From Stutzerimonas zhaodongensis (lineage in GTDB: Bacteria > Pseudomonadota > Gammaproteobacteria > Pseudomonadales > Pseudomonadaceae): a stretch of 64,000 nt of DNA. Of this stretch, positions 52,366 to 60,972 are shown in pieces. The DNA lies in assembly GCF_003696365.1 (NCBI RefSeq), contig NZ_RFFM01000006.1, forward strand, positions 147,028 through 211,027. The letters are read 5' to 3'. Below the pieces are notes generated by a model. The model did not search any database, had not been told where the DNA came from, and saw nothing but the letters and a program-made list of their open reading frames with translations. Made by a program: the position numbers and the translations under genes. Numbering within the stretch: the stretch's first letter is position 1; each line of letters starts with the position of its first letter.

Positions 52366-53697
52366 ATGTCCCTGCGCGAGAGCTTCCGGCTCGACGAAGC
52401 GCTGCGCTCGCTGGATACGGTGCAGCTGGCGAAAGTCAGCGGCCGGCTGGTTCGCGTTTCCGGCATGCTGCTGGAAAGCCTCGGCTGCCAGCGCATGACC
52501 GGCCAGCGCTGCTTCGTCGAACAGGGCGACGGCAGCATGCTCGAAGCGCAGGTAGTGGGCTTCAACCGCGATATCACCTACCTGATGCCGTTCAAGAAAC
52601 CGGTTGGTCTGACTTCCGGCTCGCGGGTGTTTCCCGCGCCGGACGATGCCAAGCTGCACATCGATGAGTCCTGGCTCGGGCGAGTGGTCAATGGCCTTGG
52701 CGAGCCGCTGGACGAAATGGGCAAGCTCAGCGGGCGTGACCCGCTGCCAACCGAGCTGCCCTCGGTGAACCCCCTCAAGCGCAAGCCAGTCAGCGAACCG
52801 CTGGACGTCGGCGTGCGGGCGATCAACGCCATGCTGACCCTCGGCAAGGGGCAGCGTGTGGGGCTGTTTGCCGGCTCTGGTGTGGGCAAAAGCGTGCTGC
52901 TGGGCATGATCACCCGCCAGACCAAGGCTGACGTGGTAGTGGTCGGGTTGATCGGCGAGCGGGGGCGCGAAGTGCAGGAGTTTCTGCTGCATTCGCTGGG
53001 CGAGGAGGGCCTGAAAAAGGCCGTAGTGGTCGTCGCGCCCGCCAACGAGTCGCCACTGATGCGCCTCAAGGCCACCGAGTTGTGCCACAGCATCGCCGCC
53101 TATTTCCGCGACCAGGGCAACGACGTCCTTTTGCTGGTCGACTCGCTGACCCGTTATGCCATGGCCCAGCGCGAAATTGCCCTGGCACTCGGTGAGCCGC
53201 CGGCCACCAAGGGCTATCCGCCATCGGTATTCGGCATGCTGCCGGAACTGGTAGAGAGCGCCGGCAACGGTGCCAACGACAACGGCAGCCTGAGCGCGCT
53301 GTACACGGTGCTGGCCGAGGGCGATGACCAGCAGGACCCGATCGTCGATTGCGCGCGGGCGATTCTTGACGGGCACATCGTGCTGTCGCGCCGCTTGGCC
53401 GATGCCGGGCACTACCCGGCCATCGACGTCTGCGCCTCGGTCAGCCGCTGCATGAGCCAGGTCGGCCAGCCGCCGCACCTCGGCGCGGCGCGCCAGCTCA
53501 AGGAGTTCTACAGCACCTACGAGAAGATCAAGGAGCTGATCCCGCTGGGCGGCTACAGCCCGGGCGCGGACCTCAAAACCGATCGCGCCGTGAAGCTGGC
53601 ACCTACCATCGAGCGCTTTCTGCGCCAGGAAGTGGGCGAAGCCGCGGAACTGGAAACCAGTCTTGCCATCCTGCAGAGCATCATCAAACAACCATGA
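52366..53697 (+). CDS. fliI: Flagellum-specific ATPase FliI (lateral system)
   Basis: 443 residues of the F1-beta-like family. Walker A is GSGVGKSVLLGM, Walker B is DVLLLVDSLTRYAMAQRE, and the conserved YPPSVFGMLPELVESAG loop is present. It energises unfolding and export of flagellar subunits with FliH and FliJ. Its stop overlaps fliJ by ATGA. Confidence 0.97.
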   Translation: MSLRESFRLDEALRSLDTVQLAKVSGRLVRVSGMLLESLGCQRMTGQRCFVEQGDGSMLEAQVVGFNRDITYLMPFKKPVGLTSGSRVFPAPDDAKLHIDESWLGRVVNGLGEPLDEMGKLSGRDPLPTELPSVNPLKRKPVSEPLDVGVRAINAMLTLGKGQRVGLFAGSGVGKSVLLGMITRQTKADVVVVGLIGERGREVQEFLLHSLGEEGLKKAVVVVAPANESPLMRLKATELCHSIAAYFRDQGNDVLLLVDSLTRYAMAQREIALALGEPPATKGYPPSVFGMLPELVESAGNGANDNGSLSALYTVLAEGDDQQDPIVDCARAILDGHIVLSRRLADAGHYPAIDVCASVSRCMSQVGQPPHLGAARQLKEFYSTYEKIKELIPLGGYSPGADLKTDRAVKLAPTIERFLRQEVGEAAELETSLAILQSIIKQP

Positions 53698-54119
53698 AAC
53701 AGCAGATCGAAACGCTCACGCGCCTGGCCAGCCTGCGCGGCAACCGGGTCAAGCAGATGCTCGGGCAGGTTCAGTATCAGCAGAACCTCTGCCAGCGCTA
53801 TCGCAACAACATCACCGGCCTCAGCCGGCTTTGTGGGTTCTCCGTGCCGATGAACACACCCTTGCAGCGCGACAATCAGCAGCGCTACAAGGCCACGCTC
53901 TACAAGATGGTGGAGCTGCAGCGCCGCGAACTGGCGGTGGCCGAGCACGCGCTGGCGCGCATTCAACAGGAATTGCTGCAGGCCATGCGCAGCGAAAAGG
54001 TCGTCGAGCACGTGATCGACGCCAAGATGCAGCAATGGCAGCAACTGCTGATGACGCAGGAGCAGAAGATTCAGGATGGTTTGGCAGCACAAACCTGGTG
54101 GCGCGGCCAGATTGCGTAG
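53694..54119 (+). CDS. fliJ: Flagellar export chaperone FliJ (lateral system)
   Basis: 141 residues forming a predicted two-helix coiled coil along its whole length (IETLTRLASLRGNRVKQMLG; VAEHALARIQQELLQAM). Size, composition and position after fliI identify it as FliJ. Sequence conservation in this family is low, so the assignment relies partly on context. Confidence 0.85.
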   Translation: MKQQIETLTRLASLRGNRVKQMLGQVQYQQNLCQRYRNNITGLSRLCGFSVPMNTPLQRDNQQRYKATLYKMVELQRRELAVAEHALARIQQELLQAMRSEKVVEHVIDAKMQQWQQLLMTQEQKIQDGLAAQTWWRGQIA

Positions 54120-54356
54120 CCGGAGCGATCACCTCGCAGCAAAAGAGCCAGCTTGCTGGCGATCATGGACGTGCGCCAACTGCTATCGTCAGCCAGACCC
54201 GGCGCCACTGGCTCTTACGGGTTTCAGATGGCGCGCAGTCGATAGCGCGATCGGTCCAGCCCAGCGCCACTCGTCCTGTGAGCGCAAAAAAGATTTAAGT
54301 TATCCGCCCGAGCGGTCGCTTGTTAGGCAGTAACCACCGAGTTGGAACGAAAAATC
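54120..54356. other. 237-bp spacer fliJ / flgM with REP palindrome
   Basis: It contains a REP-type palindrome AGCCAGCTTGCTGGCGATC (54146-54164) and an inverted partner CTGGCTCTTACGGG further right. TTTAAGTTATCCG near 54293 is weakly like a sigma-28 -35 element for flgM, but no convincing -10 is seen. Confidence 0.45.
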
Positions 54357-54632
54357 ATGGAAATCAGCCGGCACTTCAAGCCCGCCTCCGTAGCACCGTC
54401 CGAGCTTTCCGCGGCCCGTCAGGTCGCCTCTCGCCCGGCCGTCCAACCAGCCGCCCGTCAAGTCGAGAGCCTGCCGTTGGAACAGATGCACGAAGCCCTG
54501 CGCGCCATGCCCGAGGTCGATCTCGACCGCGTCGCCGCGATCAAGCAAGCCCTGCAGCGTGGTGAGATTTCCACCGACGTGGGTGAGCTGGCGAGCAGCA
54601 TGCTCAGCTATCACCGCGGAAATGATGCGTGA
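54357..54632 (+). CDS. flgM: Anti-sigma-28 factor FlgM (lateral system)
   Basis: 91 residues from the ATG at 54357 (MEISRHFKPASVAPSELSAA). The disordered N-terminal half is followed by the FlgM core VDLDRVAAIKQALQRGEIST and ASSMLSYHRG, which binds sigma-28. It should hold the lateral FliA inactive until export. Unlike in Vibrio, flgA is not adjacent. It overlaps flgN by 4 bases. Confidence 0.9.
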   Translation: MEISRHFKPASVAPSELSAARQVASRPAVQPAARQVESLPLEQMHEALRAMPEVDLDRVAAIKQALQRGEISTDVGELASSMLSYHRGNDA

Positions 54633-55069
54633 GCCAGCGAGAGAAGCTGCTCGCTGTCGTCGATGACGATCTGCAGCAGGATTGCGGCGACTACCTGGTC
54701 TTGCGCGAGCTGATGCAGGAGTTATACGGGCGTCTGCTTGAGCGCGATGTCCCCGAGATAGATCGTATCAATCTGCAGATCACCGTTCGTGTCGAGGCCA
54801 TTGCCGCGCGTGCGCAGCGCCGCAGCAAAGTGCTGGCAGCGTTCCGGTTGGAAACCTCTGGCGTGGGCATGCGCCGTCTGCTCTCCAGCTGCTCGGGCGA
54901 ACGCGGTGAGTCATTGCAGCAGCATTGGCAGCAGGTCGGCGATCTGGCCGTGCAATGTCAGCAGTTCAACGAGCACAACGGCAAGCTGCTCGCCATGCAC
55001 CACGATATTCTTCAGCAACTGCTCGCCGGTGGGCAGGACGCCCGGCTCTATTCGCCTCAGGCCTACTGA
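54629..55069 (+). CDS. flgN: Flagellar chaperone FlgN (lateral system)
   Basis: 146 residues, helical, starting at a GTG that overlaps the flgM stop. The C-terminal QCQQFNEHNGKLLAMHHDIL matches the FlgN family motif for binding hook-associated proteins FlgK/FlgL. The gene order flgM-flgN supports the call. Confidence 0.88.
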   Translation: MSQREKLLAVVDDDLQQDCGDYLVLRELMQELYGRLLERDVPEIDRINLQITVRVEAIAARAQRRSKVLAAFRLETSGVGMRRLLSSCSGERGESLQQHWQQVGDLAVQCQQFNEHNGKLLAMHHDILQQLLAGGQDARLYSPQAY

Positions 55070-55235
55070 GACGCAACGATCGATATCCCATCCCATTAGC
55101 AAGGCGCGCCGCGCTGGCCTCACGGCGGTATAACCCGCCAGCGTATCCACAGCGAAGTGTTGGATGGCAAAAGCAACATCCGCCCTGAATCCAGTGGCGG
55201 TCGAAGTCTCCTGTAGCCCCGCGAATAGCCTCGCA

Positions 55236-55336
55236 GATCGCCAGCAAGCTGGCTCCTACCAAAAGCGATGCGTGCAGATTGGTGCGTCACACAGACTATC
55301 GCTGCCATCGTTGTAGGAGCCAGCAAGCTGGCGATC
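55236..55336. repeat. Inverted pair of REP palindromes
   Basis: GATCGCCAGCAAGCTGGCTC at 55236 is repeated in inverted orientation as GAGCCAGCAAGCTGGCGATC ending at 55336, 75 bp apart (a BIME-like unit). Each half is itself a hairpin (CCAGCAAGCTGG). Confidence 0.85.
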
Positions 55337-55635
55337 AACGTCTGCTGGTGCTTCCACCGGGCCCACACCCCCCCGCAGCTAATTTCATTTCATACCCTCT
55401 GTGGCGTCCACCCGCGACTGCCCCTGGCGTATTGCTGAGCTCATGCCGCAAGGAATTAATCCTTTTCGGTTACCGCTTTAACTGCCTCACCTCTGACGTC
55501 GCCTTTACAGAGAGATGTTCCGCCTATTGCGCAGGCGGAAACGGCGTTTCCCCGTTTCCTCGTCGTGACGCATAGCGGAAGCCTTTTTTCTGCATGGCTA
55601 GCTCTGAAGCGCCCGTATTACGGGCATTCGAGACC

Positions 55636-55651
55636 TGGCATCCAACTTGCT
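55636..55651 (+). promoter_or_regulatory. Sigma-54 promoter of the fliD-motB operon
   Basis: TGGCATCCAACTTGCT matches TGGCACNNNNNTTGCW with one change and has GG and GC 10 bp apart. Transcription would begin near 55662, leaving a leader of about 15 bases that contains the GAGGGG ribosome binding site of fliD. It is the best match in the flagellar part of the window, pointing to direct LafK/RpoN control of the late operon. Confidence 0.7.
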
Positions 55652-55676
55652 CTACCAGTTTCAAGAGGGGATGGTG

Positions 55677-56984
55677 ATGGCTATAAATTCAGATTACGTA
55701 CAGCAGATGTCGAAGCAGTTGGCGACTTACGAAGTTCAGTCGTCGCTGGATCGGCTTAACCGCAACGAGTCCCGCTACAAGGCGCAGCGCGACGCATTGA
55801 ATTCGTTGCGCACGTCCATGACGACCTTCAAGTCGGCCGTCACCAAGCTCAATAGCAAGACGACCAGCATGCTGACCAACAGCGCAACCTTCAGCCAGGA
55901 GGGTTACGCAACGGCGACAGTGGGTACTACTGCCAAGGCCGGGACCTACGACTTCTTCGTCGAGCGCCTGGCGAGTAAGCAGCAGGTCGCGGTGCAGGGA
56001 TTGGTCGATGGCAGTCTGAGCGGCACCCTGACGTTGAACACTCAAGCATTCGACCTGAGCAGCTACGCCACCCTGGACGAAGCGGCCACCGCCATCAATG
56101 GTGCGGGCCTTGGTGTGCAGGCGACGCTCGTACGCAGCAATGGCGCGGTCAGTCTGGTAGTGACCAGCGGGGAAACCGGTGCGGCCAACGCGTTCAGCAC
56201 GACCATGACGGGTAACCCCGCAGCCACCACCACTACGCTTTCCACTGCCCAGGATGCACTGATGCGTCTGGGTGGCAGCCATGGCGCGGGCGGTATCGAG
56301 CTGACCAGCGCCAGCAATACCTTCGCCAACGTCATCGATGGCGTCAGCATGACCGTCAGCAAGACCCACACGGCGGGTGACACGCCCCTGACCGTCACGG
56401 TCGGCCAGGACAAGGCTGGAACCAAAGCCAAGGCGCAGAGCTTCATCGACGCCTTCAACGCCCTGATGACCAGTTTCGATTCGCTGACCGCCAGTGGCGG
56501 CGACAGCGCCAAGCGCGGTGCTCTGGCAGGCGACTCCAGCGTGCGCTCCATCGAGAGCCGGCTCAACGGCCTGCTGCGTACCGACTTCGGCGGGAAAAGC
56601 CTGATCGAGTTCGGCATCAGCGCGGACCGTAACGGCAAGCTGACCATCGACGCCAAGCGCTTCGATGCAGCCGTCGCCAATGATCCTGCGGGCTTCGAAG
56701 AACTGTTCACCGGCAAGGACAAGCTGCTCGAAAGCATCGACAAGACAGTCACCAGCTACACCAGCACCACCAACGGCCTGCTGAAGAACCGCATGGACAC
56801 GCTGGACATGAGCCTGCGCCGCATCGACGAGCAGTTCGAAAACCTCCAGCAGCAGTACGACACCCATTACAGCCGCTATCTCAGGCAGTTCACCACCATG
56901 ATGCAAACCATGCAGAGCATGGAGCAGACCAACGGAATGTTCGCGATGCAAAACTCTACGCAGGCTAAGGGACTGTTCTCATGA
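55677..56984 (+). CDS. fliD: Flagellar filament cap protein FliD (LafB)
   Basis: 435 residues from the ATG at 55677 (MAINSDYVQQMSKQLATYEV), chosen because GAGGGG is 6 bp upstream; two earlier ATGs are too close or leave no leader. The N-terminal FliD_N coiled region (~15-110) and the C-terminal FliD_C region (~235-420) with LLESIDKTVTSYTSTTNGLL are typical. It caps the growing lateral filament. It overlaps fliS by ATGA and is the first gene of the lafBCDEFSTU-like operon. Confidence 0.93.
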   Translation: MAINSDYVQQMSKQLATYEVQSSLDRLNRNESRYKAQRDALNSLRTSMTTFKSAVTKLNSKTTSMLTNSATFSQEGYATATVGTTAKAGTYDFFVERLASKQQVAVQGLVDGSLSGTLTLNTQAFDLSSYATLDEAATAINGAGLGVQATLVRSNGAVSLVVTSGETGAANAFSTTMTGNPAATTTTLSTAQDALMRLGGSHGAGGIELTSASNTFANVIDGVSMTVSKTHTAGDTPLTVTVGQDKAGTKAKAQSFIDAFNALMTSFDSLTASGGDSAKRGALAGDSSVRSIESRLNGLLRTDFGGKSLIEFGISADRNGKLTIDAKRFDAAVANDPAGFEELFTGKDKLLESIDKTVTSYTSTTNGLLKNRMDTLDMSLRRIDEQFENLQQQYDTHYSRYLRQFTTMMQTMQSMEQTNGMFAMQNSTQAKGLFS

Positions 56985-57379
56985 GCACCTATTACCCTAA
57001 TGAAAGCTATGACAGCTATCGCTCGGTAGACCTCGAAGCCCGTGCGGCTTCTGCCTCGCCCTACGAGCTGGTGCTGGTCCTGATGGATGGCCTGCTCGAC
57101 GAGCTGGCTCGTGCACGCGGTCACATCGAGCACAAGCGCTATCAGCAGAAAGGCGCTTCCCTGGAGAAGTGCATGAACATCCTCAACGGCCTCAACGGCG
57201 CACTCGATGAAGAGGGCGGCGGTGAGGTGGTTCAGGGCCTGTCACGTCTTTATGAGTACTGCATCTACCGGATCTCGGATGTCAGCGTGACGCTGTCGCT
57301 CGAGGGCCTGGATGAGGTGATCAATCTGCTTGGCGTATTGCGCGAAGGCTGGGAGGGCGTCAGTGCCGCGCGTAAGTGA
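56981..57379 (+). CDS. fliS: Flagellin chaperone FliS (LafC)
   Basis: 132 residues with the FliS pattern: a Tyr-rich start (YYPNESYDSYRSVDLEARAA), ASPYELVLVLMDGLLDELAR, and SLEKCMNILNGLNGALDEEG. It prevents premature flagellin polymerisation. It overlaps fliD by 4 bases and fliT by 17. Confidence 0.94.
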   Translation: MSTYYPNESYDSYRSVDLEARAASASPYELVLVLMDGLLDELARARGHIEHKRYQQKGASLEKCMNILNGLNGALDEEGGGEVVQGLSRLYEYCIYRISDVSVTLSLEGLDEVINLLGVLREGWEGVSAARK

Positions 57380-57686
57380 TGGCGAGCGCTTGATGGCGCT
57401 GCATGCCCAGCTGAAGCAGGCATTGCAAGGTAGCGACTGGCATGCCGTCGCAGCGGCGGACGAAGCGATCCGCCAGTGCCTGGAAATGTTGGCCACCCGC
57501 GATGAACTCGACGAGCCGACACGCGCGGCGAAGCACCGGCTCAAACAGCTCCACGACAAGGGAGTGCAGGCCTGCGCGGAGGAGTGCGAGCGCTTGCGCC
57601 TGCTGCTTTTGAATCACCTCGAGTACGCCGAAGGGCGAGCTGCCTATCAGCGTGTCGACATGTATCAGGCCGGAGACAGGGGATGA
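57363..57686 (+). CDS. fliT: Flagellar chaperone FliT-like (LafD)
   Basis: 107 residues from a GTG at 57363, chosen because GGGAGGG lies 7 bp upstream; an ATG at 57393 is possible. All-helical and Arg/Glu-rich (LMALHAQLKQALQGSDWHAV, TRAAKHRLKQLHDKGVQACA). Family conservation is low; the call rests on helical character, size and position between fliS and fliK, where lafD lies in Vibrio and Aeromonas. Confidence 0.7.
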   Translation: MPRVSDGERLMALHAQLKQALQGSDWHAVAAADEAIRQCLEMLATRDELDEPTRAAKHRLKQLHDKGVQACAEECERLRLLLLNHLEYAEGRAAYQRVDMYQAGDRG

Positions 57687-58852
57687 ATATTCAGCCGATT
57701 TCGGTCACGCGTGCTGCAGCTGCAAGCGCAGTATTGCCGGCAGCCCCGCAAGCGGCCTCGGCGCACCAGCCCGCTGCAGGCCAGCGGCTGGCCGGCGAGG
57801 CTCGACGCGGCTTTGGCGAGCGCATGCAGTCGGCATCGTCCGAGACCGAGGGGCGCCTCTCGGAGCTGCCCGCGGCCACGCTGCAGGGTGCACTACCGAG
57901 TCCGCTGGCCGAGCAGGGACAAGTGCTGCAGGCAGGCGGAGATGCCACCCAGGGCAGCGAAGCGCCCCAGGAATTGACTCCAGAGCAGTGGCTGCTTGGC
58001 ATGCTCGACCAGCAATCGACCGATATTCAGGCGCGCGATGCAGGGCTTGCAGACGCTGCGCCGCTGCCAGTGCCACAAGCGTTGCCAGAAGTCGCTCGGA
58101 CCCCGCTTGACCCGCTCGCCTGGTTGCAGGGGCGCGACCCCTTCGGCGATCAGCAGGCTGATGCCGGCGCGGTCGACCCGCTGGATGCGCGGCTGACAGG
58201 TGACTTTCAACGTCGCGCCGCAGAAATGAATCCGTTGATGCCGGCTGCGATGAAGCCGGTCGTCGATATGTCCCTTGGCCAGCCTGCCGTTGCGCCGGCG
58301 CCGGTCGACACCATGCCGGCCGCTTCGCTGGATCTGCACGAAATCGTCGAGTCGCTCGATGCCGGTGAGCCGCTCACCAGTACGGTCGAGCGGGGTCAGA
58401 CCGCACCCGTCCAGGCGGACCGCGCGCTGAAGCTGCAAGCGCCGGAAGCCAAGTGGGGGGAGCAGATGCTGCATGCGTTGCGTGAGAACGTCGACCTGCA
58501 GATCCAGCAGAAGATTCAGAGCGCCACCATCCGCCTCGATCCACCGGAGCTCGGCAGCATGGAAATCATGCTCAGCCATGAGTCGGGCCGGCTGAACGTG
58601 CATCTGTCGGCAGCGAATGCCGACGTGGCGCGGCTGCTGCAGCAGACAAGCGATCGCTTGCGCCACGAACTGGTGGGCCAGCACTTCGTCCAGGTCAACG
58701 TTCAGGTTGGTGCCGACAGCGGCGGGCAGCAAGGCCAGCAGCGTCAACGGGCGGCATTGGGCGGCGATGAGCTACCCACGGCAGCCCGCCAAGAGGAACA
58801 GCAACAGAGCCGGGAGCGCGGTCACGCCCGGGATGTATTGATCACGGTTTGA
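57683..58852 (+). CDS. fliK: Flagellar hook-length control protein FliK (LafE)
   Basis: 389 residues from the ATG at 57683 overlapping the fliT stop. The first ~270 residues are low-complexity Ala/Gln/Pro-rich sequence as in other FliK ruler domains. The Flg_hook domain follows at ~285-370: IQSATIRLDPPELGSMEIML and LRHELVGQHFVQVNVQV. The Gln-rich tail contains QQGQQRQR. It measures the hook and triggers the FlhB switch. Confidence 0.9.
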   Translation: MNIQPISVTRAAAASAVLPAAPQAASAHQPAAGQRLAGEARRGFGERMQSASSETEGRLSELPAATLQGALPSPLAEQGQVLQAGGDATQGSEAPQELTPEQWLLGMLDQQSTDIQARDAGLADAAPLPVPQALPEVARTPLDPLAWLQGRDPFGDQQADAGAVDPLDARLTGDFQRRAAEMNPLMPAAMKPVVDMSLGQPAVAPAPVDTMPAASLDLHEIVESLDAGEPLTSTVERGQTAPVQADRALKLQAPEAKWGEQMLHALRENVDLQIQQKIQSATIRLDPPELGSMEIMLSHESGRLNVHLSAANADVARLLQQTSDRLRHELVGQHFVQVNVQVGADSGGQQGQQRQRAALGGDELPTAARQEEQQQSRERGHARDVLITV

Positions 58853-58888
58853 CCGGTTTAAACCTAATTACCCAATTGTGAGTGTGTT

Positions 58889-59350
58889 ATGTCCACGTCC
58901 CGTCTCGTTCTGCTGATGCTGCTGCTCAACGTCCTGACCGTTGCCGGTGGGGTTGGCGTCAGCTACTGGCTGCTCAAGCCCGGCCTGGAGGGCGGCAGCT
59001 CCGAACAGGTTGCGGCAGTGGAGCCGGTCGAACCTTCGGAGTATGAGTTCTTCCCGGTCGAGAAAGTCATCGTCAGTGTCCGCGGCGAAGGTCGTGAGCA
59101 CTATTTCGTGCTGGACCTGGCGCTGCAGGCCGATGCCTCCGACAAGCCGAAGAAATTCGAGCAGGTTGAACCCATCGTGCGTAATTCCGTAGTGGGCTAC
59201 CTGTCGTCACTGCCATTTGCCGAACTGCGCGGGTTGAAGATCAGCGAATTGCAGGAGCGTCTTGAAACCGTCCTGTTCGCCGATTTTGCCAGCAAGAATG
59301 CAGCCGTGCCGTTCAAGCACGTGCTGGTCAACAAGCTGATCGTGCAGTAA
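58889..59350 (+). CDS. fliL: Flagellar basal body-associated protein FliL (LafF)
   Basis: 153 residues with one N-terminal transmembrane helix (SRLVLLMLLLNVLTVAGGVG) and a periplasmic FliL domain (HYFVLDLALQADASD, FKHVLVNKLIVQ at the end). FliL surrounds the stators and supports torque. It follows fliK after 36 bp. Confidence 0.9.
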   Translation: MSTSRLVLLMLLLNVLTVAGGVGVSYWLLKPGLEGGSSEQVAAVEPVEPSEYEFFPVEKVIVSVRGEGREHYFVLDLALQADASDKPKKFEQVEPIVRNSVVGYLSSLPFAELRGLKISELQERLETVLFADFASKNAAVPFKHVLVNKLIVQ

Positions 59351-59360
59351 AGGCCGCGCC

Positions 59361-60095
59361 ATGACCGCCACTTGCCCCATCGACTTCTACGGCGCTACGC
59401 CGGCTGGCCCTTCGGTATTCGCACCGGCGGTCGAGCAGCGCTGGCTGATGCAATACCTGCCGTTGGTTAAGCGCATCGTCCGGCAGCTTTCGCTGCAAGC
59501 CAACCAGGTGCTCGACCGCGAGGACATGGAGCAAATCGGCATGATGGGTCTGCTCGAAGGGCTGCGCCGCTACGGCGAACCTGACGAGCAGTTCGGCAAG
59601 TTCGCCTCGCTGCGCATCCGGGGCGCCATTCTCGATGAGTTGCGCCGTCAGGACTGGCGCCCGCGGCAGGTCCGCCAGCAGGCGCACAAAGTACGCGACG
59701 CGATCCGTGACCTGTCGAGACAGTTGGGCCACGAGCCCAGCGACGAAGAGATCAAGGCCCACACCGGCCTCGACGAAAAGGAATACCAGGACTTTCTCTG
59801 TGCCGATTCATCCGAAGCGATCGAAAGCCTCGATGAGCTGCTACAGAGCGGCCACGAGCATTTCCCCGATACCGCCGAGCTGTTCGAGGAGCGCCTGATC
59901 AAGGAGCGCGTGCTGGCACAGGCGCTGGCGCGGCTGGACGAGCGCGAGCGCCTGGTGCTGACGCTGTACTACCAGCACGAGCTGAGCCTGAAAGAAATTG
60001 CCCTGGTGCTGGAAGTCAGCGACGCCCGGGTCTGTCAGTTGAGCAAGCAGGCCATAGCCAAGGCTTGTCGCTTCCTAACCGAGAGAAGTCAGTAA
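59361..60095 (+). CDS. fliA: Sigma-28 factor FliA, lateral type (LafS)
   Basis: 244 residues with sigma-70 regions in order: region 2 (QYLPLVKRIVRQLSLQANQV, FASLRIRGAILDELRRQDW), region 3 (RQLGHEPSDEEIKAHTGLD) and region 4 (LTLYYQHELSLKEIALVLEV, the -35 helix-turn-helix). It should transcribe the lateral flagellin and other late genes when FlgM is exported. Located between fliL and motA as in Vibrio lafS. Confidence 0.94.
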   Translation: MTATCPIDFYGATPAGPSVFAPAVEQRWLMQYLPLVKRIVRQLSLQANQVLDREDMEQIGMMGLLEGLRRYGEPDEQFGKFASLRIRGAILDELRRQDWRPRQVRQQAHKVRDAIRDLSRQLGHEPSDEEIKAHTGLDEKEYQDFLCADSSEAIESLDELLQSGHEHFPDTAELFEERLIKERVLAQALARLDERERLVLTLYYQHELSLKEIALVLEVSDARVCQLSKQAIAKACRFLTERSQ

Positions 60096-60099
60096 CGTC

Positions 60100-60972
60100 A
60101 TGCAGAAAGTAATAGGTGCGTTCATCATCATCGGTTGCGTGCTGGGCGGCTACGCCATGGCCAACGGCGACATGCGAGTGCTCTGGCAGCCTGCCGAGGT
60201 GGTGATCATTCTCGGCGCGGCGCTCGGCAGTCTTGTTGTCGGTAACCCCAAGGAAGTTCTGATCGAGATGCTGCATCAGATCAAGGACGTCTTTTCCTAC
60301 CAGCGTCGGGGCGAGGAGTTTCAGCGTCAGTTGCTGATGCTGCTTTATGAGCTGCTTGAGATGGTCGATGTGGGCGGTTTGAAGGTGCTCGACTCGCATA
60401 TCGAGGAGCCAGAGCAGAGCGATCTGTTCGTGCGCTACCCCCTGATCCTCCAGGAAAAGAACCTGATGGCCTTCATCGCCGACAACTTCCGCCTGATGGC
60501 CATGGGCAAAATCAGCGCTCACGAGCTGGAAGGCTTCCTCGAACAGGAACTCGAAGCCATGGAGCACGCCCTGCTGCAGCCTGCGCGTTCGCTGCACAAG
60601 ATCGGTGAAGCGATGCCAGGCTTCGGCATTCTCGCGGCAATCATGGGGATCATCATCACCATGGGCAGCATCGGCGGCAGCGTCGCGGAAATCGGTGCCC
60701 ACGTGGCCGCCGCGCTGGTGGGTACTTTCCTCGGCATCTTCTTCTGCTATTGCCTGATGGACCCGCTGTCCAATGCCATGAGTCAGCGTATCAAGACCGA
60801 ACTTTCCGCCCTCGAATGCGTGCGGACCACCCTGGTGGCACACGTTGCGGGCAAGCCCACGCTGCTGGCGGTAGACGCCGGTCGCAAGCTGATCGAGCAG
60901 GACGTCAAACCCGCCTTCCGCCAGCTGGAAAAATGGGTGACGCAGTATGAGGAAGAAAGGGACGCCGCATGA
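60100..60972 (+). CDS. motA: Flagellar stator protein MotA (LafT)
   Basis: 290 residues with four transmembrane helices: two near the N-terminus (VIGAFIIIGCVLGGYAMANG; VVIILGAALGSLVVGNP) and two after the cytoplasmic loop (~170-225: GFGILAAIMGIIITMGSIGG, AALVGTFLGIFFCYCLMDPL). The pattern is that of proton-type MotA. It overlaps motB by ATGA. Confidence 0.95.
   Translation: MQKVIGAFIIIGCVLGGYAMANGDMRVLWQPAEVVIILGAALGSLVVGNPKEVLIEMLHQIKDVFSYQRRGEEFQRQLLMLLYELLEMVDVGGLKVLDSHIEEPEQSDLFVRYPLILQEKNLMAFIADNFRLMAMGKISAHELEGFLEQELEAMEHALLQPARSLHKIGEAMPGFGILAAIMGIIITMGSIGGSVAEIGAHVAAALVGTFLGIFFCYCLMDPLSNAMSQRIKTELSALECVRTTLVAHVAGKPTLLAVDAGRKLIEQDVKPAFRQLEKWVTQYEEERDAA

Larger units (their letters stand above)
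55070..55676. other. 607-bp spacer flgN / fliD with REP pair and fliD promoter
   Basis: No gene is seen. It contains an inverted pair of REP palindromes (55236-55260 and 55311-55336) and, at its right end, the sigma-54 promoter and strong ribosome binding site of fliD. The part 55370-55620 shows no recognisable feature. Confidence 0.6.

Noticed and set aside
55689..56951. 420-codon minus-strand open frame
   Set aside because: Antisense to fliD and lacking any recognisable domain.
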